From assembly GCA_038131365.1 (NCBI GenBank), contig JAYPPH010000003.1:372001-436000 (forward strand): a stretch of 64,000 bases of DNA, read 5' to 3'. The notes under the pieces were generated by a model. The model made no database searches and had not been told where the DNA came from. It saw only the letters and a list, made by a program, of their open reading frames with translations. The stretch's first letter is position 1. Each line of letters starts with the position of its first letter. Below are positions 6,109-15,333 of this stretch, piece after piece. The DNA is from Marisalimonas marina. GTDB lineage: Bacteria > Pseudomonadota > Alphaproteobacteria > Puniceispirillales > Marisalimonadaceae. A program made the position numbers and the translations under genes.

Positions 6109-6480
6109 ATGAAAAAAATAATTTTAAAATTTAACAACAAAGAATTGATATTAAAATTAAGAAATACTAAAACAGCTGACCTTATTTATGATGCACTTCC
6201 CTTTCAATCTAAGGTTAATAAATGGGGAGAAGAAATCTATTTTGACACTCCTCTAAATATAGATCTGGATAAAGATGCTCGATCAGTTATTGAGTATGGT
6301 GAAATAGCTTTTTGGTCTGCCGGCTCTGCAATAGCTATAGGATATGGAAAAACACCAGTATCTCAAGGAGATGAAATAAGATTGATATCACCTGCAAATG
6401 TTTGGGCAGATTGTGAATTTGAAAAAGAATATATTCACAGTATCAAAGAAGGTGAAACTGTATTAGTAGAAAAATTTTAA
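6109..6480 (+). CDS. Cyclophilin-like protein (PF04126 type)
   Basis: The 123-residue protein shows the pattern of the small cyclophilin-like family (TM1367 type): TADLIYDALPFQSKVNKWGEE near residues 23-43, EIYFDTPL, then GEIAFWSAGSAIAIGYGKTP and DEIRLISPANVWA. It adopts an eight-stranded barrel like cyclophilin, but prolyl isomerase activity is not established for this group. Length is as expected. The gene converges with the following thioesterase gene, sharing four bases at the 3' ends. The family call is firm; the role is unknown. Confidence 0.82.
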   Translation: MKKIILKFNNKELILKLRNTKTADLIYDALPFQSKVNKWGEEIYFDTPLNIDLDKDARSVIEYGEIAFWSAGSAIAIGYGKTPVSQGDEIRLISPANVWADCEFEKEYIHSIKEGETVLVEKF

Positions 6481-6920
6481 TTTTCTAAATCAACAAAAAT
6501 TGTATCCAAAGTTTTTTTAAAATCATAATCTAAGGAAATTGGTCTGTTTGTTTTTCTATCCACATAGACATGAACAAAAAAACCATCTGCTGATGAATAT
6601 TCTTCTTTTTCCTTAAATAAGCCGACTTCATACCTAACTGAACTATTACCAATTTTTGTAACTCTTATGCCAGCTCTTATATCTTCAGGATACTCAAAAG
6701 AAGAGAAATAATTACAACCTGATTGAACAATCAGTCCAATATTTTTACCATTTTTAATATCAATTAACTTATTACTTATTAGCCATTTGTTAACAGCAGT
6801 ATCAAAAAGAGCATAATAAACAATGTTATTCATGTGACCATAAATATCATTGTCGTTCCACCTTGTACTTAAATTGGAAAAAAAATTATACTCGCTTACA
6901 TGAGATGGTTTTTTTTTCAA
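6477..6920 (-). CDS. Acyl-CoA thioesterase, 4HBT/YbgC type
   Basis: This is a 147-residue hotdog-fold enzyme. The signature RWNDNDIYGHMNNIVYYALFDTA contains the catalytic Asp of the 4-hydroxybenzoyl-CoA thioesterase family followed by the GHxNN turn, and GIRVTKIGNSSVRYEVGLF forms the long central strand. It hydrolyses acyl-CoA thioesters; the substrate is not predictable. Its start lies one base after the stop of the split aminotransferase gene on the same strand, so it probably belongs to the same operon. Confidence 0.88.
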   Translation of the reverse strand: MKKKPSHVSEYNFFSNLSTRWNDNDIYGHMNNIVYYALFDTAVNKWLISNKLIDIKNGKNIGLIVQSGCNYFSSFEYPEDIRAGIRVTKIGNSSVRYEVGLFKEKEEYSSADGFFVHVYVDRKTNRPISLDYDFKKTLDTIFVDLEN

Positions 6921-6921
6921 A

Positions 6922-7236
6922 CTATACCCTTCTACTTTGAAATTCTTTTAAGGAACAAATCTCTGAAGTTATATAATCAATCTGATCTTCTCTAACCGAG
7001 GCAATATTTATCCTACCGTCTGGCATTAAATAAATACCACTTTTTTTTCTTAGCTGAATTATACCTTCATTAGATATAGGTAAAAGAGAAAACATACCAT
7101 TTTGATTTTTTAAAAAACTAAAAAAATCAGTTTGACGCTCATTTTGAAATGATTTGCCAATTTTTTGTCTAAGTGAAACAATCCTGTTTCTCATGCTAGA
7201 CAATTCTAACAACCACTCCTCTTTAAGTGTTTTCAC
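6922..7236 (-). pseudogene. Aspartate/aromatic aminotransferase, C-terminal fragment (frameshifted)
   Basis: This 104-codon frame continues the aminotransferase at 7223-8140 in the +1 frame. LKEEWLLELSSMRNRI corresponds to the helix after the PLP domain, and DGRINIAS holds the arginine that binds the substrate alpha-carboxylate in AspC/TyrB enzymes (Arg386 in the E. coli numbering). On its own it cannot be an enzyme. The apparent GTG start at 7236 has no role in an intact gene. Removing one A from the run at 7230-7233 would fuse the two parts into a protein of about 405 residues. Confidence 0.8.
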
Positions 7237-8140
7237 TAGCTAACAAAATATTGATAATTGAGGCAGCATGATCTGGGGGATGAAAATAAAGCTCTCGGGC
7301 AATTTCACTCAACATAGTTTCTAAAGCATCACCTGAAACTCTCTCAGCATCAGTGATCACTGCAAACAATCCACAACGGTCTCTGTATACTCCAAATGTT
7401 TTGCTAGAAGAAACGGTAAGTATAGCTTCAGGAACTATATTAATTAGATTTTGTATACCTAATACGTCTTCATTTATTCCTATACCTAATCCTTGATAAA
7501 CAAGATCAACAAAGGGTAAGATACCATTTTTTTTGCATAAATATGCAATTTGTGACCATTGATCTAAACTTAAATCTGCACCCGTCGGATTATGACAGCA
7601 GCCATGGAGTAACAAAGCATCACCAGACTTTAAATTGCTTATATCCTTATACATATTTTCGAAGTCTAAATAATTATTGTTCTCGTTATAATAAGAATGC
7701 TTTACGACATTTAACCCTGATTTTTGAAACATAAATGTTTGCTGTCCCCAAGTTGGATTTGGAACTGAAATAGTTTTATTTTTAGTCTTATTTTTTATTA
7801 ATTCTCCAGCTATCCTAAGTCCTGAACCTGCTCCAGGTATTTGAATAGAACCAATTTTATTATTACGGTCTTCTAATATTTTTTTTCCAAGAACTAATTC
7901 TAAAATATTTTCGCAATATTCTTTATTTCCTGAAGGAGATTTGTATGATTTAGATATTTCTTTTTGGAGTAGGATTTTTTCAGCTTTTTTTACTGCTTTA
8001 AATACTGGCGCTTCACCTTTTTCATCCCTGTAAATTCCAATCCCCAAATCTATTTTACTTGGCCTCAAATCATTTTCTAATTCTTTAAACATTTGTCGTG
8101 TTGAATCAATAATGGGATCTGGAATATCAAAATGCATCAT
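7223..8140 (-). pseudogene. Aspartate/aromatic aminotransferase, N-terminal part (frameshifted)
   Basis: The protein is a fold-type I aminotransferase of the AspC/TyrB subgroup. LGIGIYRDEKGEAPVF near residues 32-47 is the family start, HGCCHNPTGADLS holds the cofactor-ring Asn, and VSSSKTFGVYRDRCG carries the Schiff-base lysine. It would convert aspartate or aromatic amino acids to 2-oxo acids with 2-oxoglutarate. The frame stops at 7225, about 100 residues early; the missing end lies in the +1 frame at 6922-7236. A single-base insertion in a four-A run is the simplest cause. This may be a sequencing error, a real mutation, or rarely a programmed shift. Confidence 0.82.
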
Positions 8141-8246
8141 TGGCTTTTCTTTTTAAAATAAGAGTTGGCTTACATATATAAATATATATATAAATTTAAC
8201 CAACTATTAAAACCTCAATTTAAAATTTGTCTTGTAGAAATCTATT

Positions 8247-9074
8247 ATGTTTCGAAAACTTATAAGGAATGATCCTCAAAATCCAGTATTAATAACTATA
8301 CCTCACTCAGGTGATTTTTATCCTGATATATTTCTAGAGCAAATCAAATTAGATTTAAGTAAAATAAGAAAAATTGAAGACTTCAAATCTGATGAGATTA
8401 TAAAATTTATAAATGAAGATGCTGCAGACATTTTAATAGCAAAATGTTCTAGAGCCGTATTAGATTTAAATAGATCTCGAAAAGCTCTAGATAACACCAT
8501 GTTTAAAGAGATAATTTTACATTCAGATCCACATGAAAAAAAAATGCTATCCTACGGATTAGGTGTTTTACCTAAACTAATTCAAAATGAGACCATTTTT
8601 AAAAGTAAGTTGACTACTTACTATGGCAATCACATATTAGAAACTTTTTATGATCCTTTTCATTTAAGTATTCAAACTCAAATAGAAGCATTGTTGTCTA
8701 AATTTGGAGTTTGTTATCACTTTGATTTGCATTCAATGCCGCAAAGAGCTGTTAAAAATATGAAAAAAATACCCGACATAGTTTTAGGTGATAATTTTCG
8801 AAAAAGCTGTTCATTGGAACTTATTAATTACATCAAAGATCAATTTGAAAAACATGACCTTATAGTTTCTATCAACCAACCATACGCAGGAGGGTTTATA
8901 ACTAGAAATTATGGAAATCCATCTAAAGGTATAGAAACAATACAAATAGAAGTTAATAGAAGCCTTTATATGGATGAAAACAAACTCTTATTAAAGAATA
9001 TAGAACCCATACAAAAAATATTTTCTGATATATTTAACTTTTTTTCTTATAATTTTAAAATCGCTGCAGAATAG
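8247..9074 (+). CDS. N-formylglutamate amidohydrolase family protein
   Basis: The 275-residue protein carries ITIPHSGDFYP near residue 18, a metal-binding His motif; CSRAVLDLNRSRKALD, with the substrate-binding arginines; and YHFDLHSMPQ, a second metal and catalytic segment. This is the pattern of the N-formylglutamate deformylase (HutG/FGase) family, which ends the histidine degradation pathway by releasing glutamate and formate. No other hut gene is nearby, so the real substrate may be another N-formyl or N-acyl amino acid. It is divergent from the aminotransferase, sharing a 106-nt promoter region. Confidence 0.82.
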   Translation: MFRKLIRNDPQNPVLITIPHSGDFYPDIFLEQIKLDLSKIRKIEDFKSDEIIKFINEDAADILIAKCSRAVLDLNRSRKALDNTMFKEIILHSDPHEKKMLSYGLGVLPKLIQNETIFKSKLTTYYGNHILETFYDPFHLSIQTQIEALLSKFGVCYHFDLHSMPQRAVKNMKKIPDIVLGDNFRKSCSLELINYIKDQFEKHDLIVSINQPYAGGFITRNYGNPSKGIETIQIEVNRSLYMDENKLLLKNIEPIQKIFSDIFNFFSYNFKIAAE

Positions 9075-9078
9075 ATAA

Positions 9079-10890
9079 TCATAAAAGACGATTTATTCTT
9101 AAAAGCTTATCTAACTTTGAATTTATTATAGGGTTCTCATTTAATAATTCTCTTACCATTAATTCTGCATAGTAAGGAGCGTATACAAAACCCCATGCGC
9201 CCATTCCTCCTAAAACATACTCGTGTTCAGAATTATTTTGTTTTATTTCATTAAGGTTACAAAAAAAAGGCATTCTGTCTTTTGTACTTGATCTAATACT
9301 TACCCTATACTCATTTAAATCTACATTACTATTTAAGGTTCTTTGCTTTAAAAATTCTGGAATAGAATTCAAGTTTTTACTTTGATCATTTTGATTGAAA
9401 TTAACATTAGTATTACGATTAAATGAAGAACCTATTTGGTGATATCCTTTAAACGATTGTGAGAAAAATTGACCATAACTAAAGTTTAATTTTAATTTTG
9501 CAGTTTGGGAGTTGCTTTTTAAAAAAGTTACCTGGCCAGATACAGGTTTAACAGGAATTTTGTCACAAACATCTGTTATATTAAAACCATTTGCCCAAAT
9601 AATTGTCTTTGCATTCAAAGTGTGGCCATCTTTATCAAATATTATTTTTGAATTATGTTTTTTAGATTTAATTTCAGTTACATTAAAATTTAAGAAAACC
9701 TTTACGTCATCTATTAATCTCTTTATGAATTCAATATTATCTACAATCCCAGATGAACGCATGTAAATATAGTTATCAATGTTAAAACAGTTAACTTTAT
9801 CTGTATAACGTTGAATTAAATCATCCGGCCAACCACTTTCTAATAACTTTTTAAATTTAATTATCTCCCTTTCTCTTGAAGGTAATAATATTAAGCCATC
9901 AGATGCAGGGGCAGCTTTAAGAGCTTTTGCGAGATTTCTAGAAAAAGTAAACGCTTCTAAAGACATTAATCCGTAAGGCGAATTATCGGCAGTCATTTTA
10001 GGCATTTGAAGGGCTAACCTGTTTCCACTTGCTCCATTTGCAATTTTTGATGATTTTTCTAAAATATAACATTCTACGTTCCTCTTCCTAAGAGCGTAGG
10101 CTAATGATGCTCCAGAAATACCTGCGCCAATTATAGCTACTGGACCGATGCTATTTACATAATTTGTATTAACTTTTAACTTAATTTCAGGTTCAGTTTT
10201 TATGGCTTTTAACATTTCTCTTTTTTTTCCAAACCCACTTACTTTAGTGACGCTAAAACCAGCCAAAGCTAATCCTCTTCTCACTGACCCACTTGATGTG
10301 AAAGAACTCAGCGAACCTCTCAAATTAGTACGATTATAAATATGTTTATAATAGCTGTGATCCCAAGCTTCTGGATTTTTGCTTGGCGCAAATCCATCTA
10401 AGAACCATACATCTGCTTTGAAATCAAAATTTGTTAATGACGAAAAATCATCATAAATTAATATTAAGTTAATATTTTCTGATTTGAAATATATTGTCCT
10501 ATTAGTTTTATAATTATCAGTTAACTTTTGTATCAATTGATTAGAAAAATCATTTAATTCGTTGAATTTTTTATATATTCTTATCATTTCTTTTTTAGAC
10601 AAAGGAGCTTTTTCAAAACTTATATAAGTCAAAGAAGAATTTGGTTTTCTATTTTTTTTCCATAATCTCCAAGTTAAGATAAAATTTAAACCTGTTCCAA
10701 ACCCAAGCTCTGTAATACAAAGTTTACTTGAAAACTGAATTCTATTAGCTAAATCATTTGCATTTAAATAGACGTGTTCTTTTTCTTTAATTCCGTCTGT
10801 CTTATCAAAATAAATATCATCGTACCTTCTGGAGTAAACTCCTTTCTTTGAAGAAATTAATAAACTTGATTTATGAATACTGTTTTTCAT
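9079..10890 (-). CDS. mnmC: Bifunctional tRNA 5-methylaminomethyl-2-thiouridine synthesis protein MnmC
   Basis: The protein has 603 residues in two parts. The N-terminal methyltransferase (about 1-235) has ELGFGTGLNF near residue 60 for S-adenosylmethionine and WFLDGFAPSKNPEAW near 165. The C-terminal FAD oxidoreductase has VAIIGAGISGASLAYALRKR near 250 and ends with GGMGAWGFVYAP. The oxidase part removes the carboxymethyl group of cmnm5s2U34 and the methylase part then gives mnm5s2U34 in tRNAs for Lys, Glu and Gln. Length is slightly under the E. coli enzyme, with both domains complete. It is transcribed alone, convergent with the amidohydrolase gene. Confidence 0.93.
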   Translation of the reverse strand: MKNSIHKSSLLISSKKGVYSRRYDDIYFDKTDGIKEKEHVYLNANDLANRIQFSSKLCITELGFGTGLNFILTWRLWKKNRKPNSSLTYISFEKAPLSKKEMIRIYKKFNELNDFSNQLIQKLTDNYKTNRTIYFKSENINLILIYDDFSSLTNFDFKADVWFLDGFAPSKNPEAWDHSYYKHIYNRTNLRGSLSSFTSSGSVRRGLALAGFSVTKVSGFGKKREMLKAIKTEPEIKLKVNTNYVNSIGPVAIIGAGISGASLAYALRKRNVECYILEKSSKIANGASGNRLALQMPKMTADNSPYGLMSLEAFTFSRNLAKALKAAPASDGLILLPSREREIIKFKKLLESGWPDDLIQRYTDKVNCFNIDNYIYMRSSGIVDNIEFIKRLIDDVKVFLNFNVTEIKSKKHNSKIIFDKDGHTLNAKTIIWANGFNITDVCDKIPVKPVSGQVTFLKSNSQTAKLKLNFSYGQFFSQSFKGYHQIGSSFNRNTNVNFNQNDQSKNLNSIPEFLKQRTLNSNVDLNEYRVSIRSSTKDRMPFFCNLNEIKQNNSEHEYVLGGMGAWGFVYAPYYAELMVRELLNENPIINSKLDKLLRINRLL

Positions 10891-10959
10891 AGGATAAGTA
10901 TTTGATTAAAAAATTTTATTTATTAAAACATATTTATTAAATTATAATGGAATTATATT

Positions 10960-11397
10960 TTGAAAAAAAATAAATTTTGGGAAAACAAAAAACTTCATGA
11001 AATGAATTCAAGTGAATGGGAAGCGCTATGCGATAAATGTGGTAAGTGCTGTGTTATTAAATTAGAAGATTATGACACTAAAGAAATTCATTACACTAAT
11101 GTATCATGTAAATTATTATGCGAAAAAACAGCTCTTTGTAAAGATTATGATAATAGAAAAGCTATGGTCCCTGACTGTAAGATTTTAACCCCAAATAATT
11201 TAAAAAACTTAAGGTGGATGCCCAATACTTGTGCTTACAAATTACTAAACGACGGTTATCCTTTACCTTCTTGGCACCCTCTTGTTTCTGGTAACAATGA
11301 GGAAATTGTTAAAACTGGAAATAGTGTACAAAATAGAGTAATTAATGAGAACGAGGTAAATGTTGATGATTTACCTGATTATATATTTGATTGGTAG
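10960..11397 (+). CDS. YcgN-type cysteine-cluster protein (UPF0260)
   Basis: The 145-residue protein begins FWENKKLHEMNSSEWEALCD and has CDKCGKCC followed by C-x3-C and further single cysteines (DYDNRKAMVPDCKILTP, NTCAYKLL). That is the UPF0260/YcgN branch of the zinc- or iron-chelating CxxCxxCC proteins. The C-terminal PSWHPLVSG and DLPDYIFDW are also typical. The start codon is TTG with only a weak ribosome site; no better in-frame start exists. Role unknown. It precedes a small membrane protein and the lipid-modification operon on the same strand. Confidence 0.85.
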   Translation: MKKNKFWENKKLHEMNSSEWEALCDKCGKCCVIKLEDYDTKEIHYTNVSCKLLCEKTALCKDYDNRKAMVPDCKILTPNNLKNLRWMPNTCAYKLLNDGYPLPSWHPLVSGNNEEIVKTGNSVQNRVINENEVNVDDLPDYIFDW

Positions 11398-11412
11398 AGT
11401 TTAGGATACAAA

Positions 11413-11589
11413 ATGTCAAAATCTATGTGGATATTAGCGGCCTTGATTACAGTGCTCGTGATTTCATCTATTTATAGAGAACAGTCTGGCATGAAAATGC
11501 CTGAACATTTAAAATGTAAAGAGTCTATGTTTCAACAGATGTTTACAGACACATGCACACCAAGAACAGGTATTAAAAAAATTAATTAA
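11413..11589 (+). CDS. Small membrane-anchored protein, 58 residues
   Basis: The frame MSKSMWILAALITVLVISSI is a start plus one hydrophobic helix (residues 5-20). A short periplasmic or cytoplasmic tail follows with two cysteines (HLKCKES and TDTCTP). It lies 15 nt after the YcgN-like gene and 25 nt before the FAD oxidoreductase gene, on the same strand and without room for a terminator, so it is probably cotranscribed. GGATA is the only nearby ribosome-site candidate. I do not recognise a family. Confidence 0.6.
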   Translation: MSKSMWILAALITVLVISSIYREQSGMKMPEHLKCKESMFQQMFTDTCTPRTGIKKIN

Positions 11590-11614
11590 ATTAATATTCA
11601 TAGAGAAAATTTAA

Positions 11615-12880
11615 ATGGAAATTGCTGTAATTGGCTCTGGTATATCTGGATTATCATCTGCTTTACTACTATCAAGCAAACATAAAGTAACACTGTTTGA
11701 GAATGATGATAGATTTGGAGGGCATGCAAATACTGTCAATGTAAAAATTGATAAAGATACAATTCCCGTTGATACTGGCTTTATTGTTTATAATAAACTT
11801 AATTATCCTAATTTAGTTGGTTTTTTTGATTATCTGAAGGTAGAAACTGTAAGCTCTGATATGTCCTTCGCCGTTTCTTCTAGAAATAGAATGTTAGAAT
11901 ATTCAGGTTCTTTAAGAGGGTTGTTTGCTCAGAAAAAAAATTTATTTAATTTAAAATTTTACAAAATGTTAAAGGATATAATAATTTTCTTCATTTTTGG
12001 CTATAAGTACGCTTATGAAACAAAAGATGATGAAAGTTTAAAAGATTATTTAAAACGATGTAAATTTAGTGATGAGTTTATAAATGATCATTTAATCCCA
12101 ATGTCTTCTGCTATCTGGTCCTGCCCAGAAAATGAAATTTTAAATTTTCCTGCTAAATCACTACTAAGTTTTTTTAAAAACCATCAACTAATAAATTTTA
12201 TTATAAGACCAAAGTGGCGAACTGTGAAAAATGGTTCAAGAGAATATGTTAAAAAAGTAATCAAGGAATTAGAAAAAAAATCTGGGAATAACCTTTTTTT
12301 AAATACGAAAATTGAATCAATATCTATTCAGAAAAATAAAATAAAAATAAATTTTGGGAAAAAATCAAAAACTTTTGATAAAATTATAATGGCAACTCAT
12401 CCTGACCAGGCTATTAAATTAATCAAAAATCTAGATAAAGAAACACTAAATTTACTAATAAAATTTAAATATCAAAAAAACTTGGTTTACCTTCATTCAG
12501 ACCAGTCCCTAATGCCCCAGAATAAGAAAACATGGTCTAGTTGGAACTATATGTCCAATGATAAGAAAGAAAGAGATTCTTCAGTCACATACTGGATGAA
12601 TTTGTTACAAAAACTTAATTCCAAGAGAAATTTTTTTGTAAGCCTAAATCCCTATAAGATTCCAGATAAGAAATTAATATTTAAAAAAATTGTTTATGAA
12701 CATCCCATTTTTAATAATAAAACTAACGAAGCACAAAAAAGAATGAATTTCATCCAAGGTAAAAATAATATCTATTTTACCGGTGCTTGGCTTGGTTATG
12801 GTTTTCATGAAGATGGTATTAAATCTGCTGTGAACGTAGCAAAGTTACTAAAAATCAACATTCCTTGGGAAAATCAATAG
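11615..12880 (+). CDS. FAD-dependent amine-oxidase-like oxidoreductase of the cyclopropane/methyl lipid cluster
   Basis: The 421-residue protein has a dinucleotide fold at its N-terminus (VIGSGISGLSSALLL, then FENDDRFGGHANT) and the matching C-terminal FAD segment YFTGAWLGYGFHEDGIKSA. It belongs to the NAD/FAD-binding COG2907 group, found next to DUF1365 and cyclopropane-fatty-acid synthase genes in many Proteobacteria. In Rhodobacter and actinobacteria, related FAD enzymes reduce or desaturate methylated membrane acyl chains on the way to 10-methyl or furan fatty acids. It is first in a tight block, 8 nt before the DUF1365 gene. Family assignment is strong; the exact reaction is inferred. 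Confidence 0.88.
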   Translation: MEIAVIGSGISGLSSALLLSSKHKVTLFENDDRFGGHANTVNVKIDKDTIPVDTGFIVYNKLNYPNLVGFFDYLKVETVSSDMSFAVSSRNRMLEYSGSLRGLFAQKKNLFNLKFYKMLKDIIIFFIFGYKYAYETKDDESLKDYLKRCKFSDEFINDHLIPMSSAIWSCPENEILNFPAKSLLSFFKNHQLINFIIRPKWRTVKNGSREYVKKVIKELEKKSGNNLFLNTKIESISIQKNKIKINFGKKSKTFDKIIMATHPDQAIKLIKNLDKETLNLLIKFKYQKNLVYLHSDQSLMPQNKKTWSSWNYMSNDKKERDSSVTYWMNLLQKLNSKRNFFVSLNPYKIPDKKLIFKKIVYEHPIFNNKTNEAQKRMNFIQGKNNIYFTGAWLGYGFHEDGIKSAVNVAKLLKINIPWENQ

Positions 12881-12887
12881 ATTTAAT

Positions 12888-13736
12888 TTGATGTCTACTA
12901 TAAGCAACCCTATCAAATTTTTTAGTGGTGTTATATATCACCAGAGAATTGGCAAAATAGAACATTTTTTTAAGAATAAGATTAATGCAATTTTAATTAA
13001 CTTGAAAACAAAAGAAGATACTAATTCAGAGGTGTTTCCTTATTTCTTTTCTATTGAAAAATTTAATTTTCTATATTGGTCTTCTAAAGATCATGGGCCA
13101 AGAATAAATAATCTAAATAGAGATGGTCTCTATGACTTTATCAAAAATCTAGTTATCAATTCATCCAAAAAAAGAAATGAAATTGATTCAATTAAATTAT
13201 TAACTTTTCCTAAGATTTTAGGTTATGGTTTTAATCCTTTGTCAGTATACTTTTGTTATGATGCAAACCATAAATTAATACATTTTGTATTTGAAGTAAG
13301 AAATACTTTTGGAGATATGCATCATTATGTCTTAGATAATGTTGATAAAAAAGGTGCTAATCAAGAAACTAAAAAGAAAATGTTTGTATCACCTTTTTAC
13401 GAAAAAAAAGGACATTATAATTTATATGCAAACTATACAAAAAATCAAATTCTGACTTCTGTAAAATATTTTATAAGTAATAAGTTAATTTTTTCAGCAT
13501 CAATGAGTTTAAATGAGCTAGAATTTAATAATAAAAATATTGTGTCTTCTATAATTACATTAAAAAACTTTCCTGGTAAAATTTGGATAAATATTCATTT
13601 ACAAGCATTTTTTCTATGGTTAAAAAAAGTTGAGTTATTCAAAATTCCAGAAGAGGAAACTATTAAATTTTCTTTTGGAAAAAAAATTTTAAGAAATAAA
13701 ACAATTGATATTACAAAAAGAAGAAAAGCTAAATGA
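12888..13736 (+). CDS. DUF1365 protein of the lipid-modification cluster
   Basis: The 282-residue protein carries the DUF1365 hallmarks LTFPKILGYGFNPLSVYFCY near residues 103-122 and VRNTFGDMHHYVL near 138-150. It has no signal peptide. Genes of this family nearly always lie between an FAD oxidoreductase and a cyclopropane-fatty-acid synthase, as here; a role in modifying or presenting membrane acyl chains is inferred from that. Its stop overlaps the next start by four bases (ATGA), showing translational coupling. Confidence 0.88.
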   Translation: MMSTISNPIKFFSGVIYHQRIGKIEHFFKNKINAILINLKTKEDTNSEVFPYFFSIEKFNFLYWSSKDHGPRINNLNRDGLYDFIKNLVINSSKKRNEIDSIKLLTFPKILGYGFNPLSVYFCYDANHKLIHFVFEVRNTFGDMHHYVLDNVDKKGANQETKKKMFVSPFYEKKGHYNLYANYTKNQILTSVKYFISNKLIFSASMSLNELEFNNKNIVSSIITLKNFPGKIWINIHLQAFFLWLKKVELFKIPEEETIKFSFGKKILRNKTIDITKRRKAK

Positions 13737-14905
13737 ATTTTTGGGATAAATTATTTATAAATGGAATTAAGAGTTTTCCCTATGGGTCTATTAAAATTGA
13801 ATTTCCAAACGGAGAAATTGAGAAAATAAAATCCCCCCATAAAGGTCCTGCTGCTGATTTAAAGATTAAAGACAACCAAGTCATAAAAGAAATAATTCAA
13901 GGTGGCTCTGTAAGGTTTGCTGAATTATATATGTCTGAAAGATTATTCAGCAAAAATTTAACTAATCTCCTTCACTATTTTGCTCTAAACAATGATCAGG
14001 CCGAAGCAACCTTAAAAATCACATTATTAAAATATTTTTTTTATAAATTTTTACATTTAAGAAATAATAACACCCAAACTCAATCTAAAAAGAATATTTC
14101 ATATCATTACGACCTTGGTAATCAATTTTATAAACTTTGGCTTGATGAGACTATGACTTATTCTTCGGCTATTTTTTCAAAACAGAATAAAAGTTTAGAA
14201 GAGGCTCAGATCCAAAAATATTCAAAACTTGCTAATCTAGCTGAAATTAAAAAGGGTGATAAAATTTTAGAAATTGGTTGTGGTTGGGGTGGTTTTTCTG
14301 AATTCTTAGCTAGAAATTATGATTGTGATATTACAGCTATAACAATATCTCAAGAACAATTTAACTATGCTAAAAAAAGAATTAAAAAAGCTAAACTAGA
14401 TAAAAAAATAAACATAAATTATTGCGATTATAGAAATATTCAGGGAAAATTTGATAAAATACTATCTATTGAAATGTTTGAGGCTGTTGGAAAAAATTAT
14501 TGGGAAACTTTCTTTAAAAAACTAAAAAGTATTTTAAGTCCAAATGGAATTATAGGACTTCAACTTATCACAATTGATGATAAAATTTATGATACGTATA
14601 GAAAAAACCCAGACTTTATTCAAAAATATATCTTTCCAGGTGGCATGCTTCCTTCTGAAAAAATCTTGAAATCTTTAATTTCTAAACATTCTCTAAAACT
14701 AGAGAACGATTCAAGCTACGCTAATGATTATGCTAAAACATTGAACATATGGAAGAAAAATTTTAATGATAATTGGGATAAAATTGAAAAATTAGGTTTT
14801 GATAATAAATTCAGATTAATGTGGAATTATTATTTGTCTTATTGCGAAGGCGGTTTTCTATCTAAGAATATTGACTTAAAGCAAATCAAATTAAGAATTA
14901 ACTAA
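13733..14905 (+). CDS. Cyclopropane-fatty-acyl-phospholipid synthase family methyltransferase
   Basis: The 390-residue protein has the family order: an N-terminal lipid-binding region, then YHYDLGNQFYKLWLDETMTY near 125-144, the S-adenosylmethionine motif LEIGCGWGGFSEFLA near 180, and SIEMFEAVGKNYWETFF near 245. The enzyme transfers a methylene or methyl group from SAM onto the double bond of unsaturated phospholipid acyl chains. With the FAD enzyme and DUF1365 in the same operon, the product may be a methyl-branched or furan chain instead of a plain cyclopropane. It overlaps the DUF1365 gene by four bases and converges with the next gene, overlapping by eight. Confidence 0.93.
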   Translation: MNFWDKLFINGIKSFPYGSIKIEFPNGEIEKIKSPHKGPAADLKIKDNQVIKEIIQGGSVRFAELYMSERLFSKNLTNLLHYFALNNDQAEATLKITLLKYFFYKFLHLRNNNTQTQSKKNISYHYDLGNQFYKLWLDETMTYSSAIFSKQNKSLEEAQIQKYSKLANLAEIKKGDKILEIGCGWGGFSEFLARNYDCDITAITISQEQFNYAKKRIKKAKLDKKININYCDYRNIQGKFDKILSIEMFEAVGKNYWETFFKKLKSILSPNGIIGLQLITIDDKIYDTYRKNPDFIQKYIFPGGMLPSEKILKSLISKHSLKLENDSSYANDYAKTLNIWKKNFNDNWDKIEKLGFDNKFRLMWNYYLSYCEGGFLSKNIDLKQIKLRIN

Positions 14906-15320
14906 CACTAAAGAGCCTCAAACTTAATCTATATAAGATACCAATGAAAGGTAATTTTATAAAAAGTCCATTTAATGAATCCCAATAATCTATATGTGAG
15001 CAAATTTTACCATTTTTATTTAATATAATCTCACTAACTCCTTCAATTTTTTGATTAGAATTGAAAGCTTTAAAACTCATTTCCCATTTCAAATAAGCAT
15101 TTTTTTTGCCAATTGAAAAATCTAAAATCGAAAATTTAGGGTTTTTAACATTTTTAAACATATGATGGAAAATTTTCTTGAAATTTTCAGACCCTTTTAC
15201 GTTATTGAACGGATCTATAAAAACAATATTTTTATCAATAAGATCATCAAATAAGACTATTTTGTCAGGGGTTAATTCAGTAAATAGTTTTATATATTTT
15301 TTTATATTTTCTTTATTCAT
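14898..15320 (-). CDS. SnoaL/NTF2-like protein
   Basis: The 140-residue protein begins with a helical stretch (YIKLFTELTPDKIVLFDDL), continues with the turn IVFIDPFNNVKG, and ends with strands such as AYLKWEMSFKAF and GVSEIILNKNGKICSHIDYWD. This is the NTF2-like/SnoaL cone fold. Such genes recur beside SDR and cyclopropane synthase genes in this type of cluster. No catalytic residue can be named. It lies 13 nt after the SDR gene on the same strand and faces the cyclopropane synthase gene. Confidence 0.75.
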   Translation of the reverse strand: MNKENIKKYIKLFTELTPDKIVLFDDLIDKNIVFIDPFNNVKGSENFKKIFHHMFKNVKNPKFSILDFSIGKKNAYLKWEMSFKAFNSNQKIEGVSEIILNKNGKICSHIDYWDSLNGLFIKLPFIGILYRLSLRLFSVS

Positions 15321-15333
15321 TATTATCAGAACA

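Noticed and set aside
8150..8215. ATATAT-rich run between divergent genes as a microsatellite
   Set aside because: It is short and imperfect and is ordinary for a promoter region at this base composition.
10947..10973. ATG at 10947 as the start of the YcgN-like protein
   Set aside because: It is in a different frame and stops after eight codons; the TTG at 10960 is the only start in frame.
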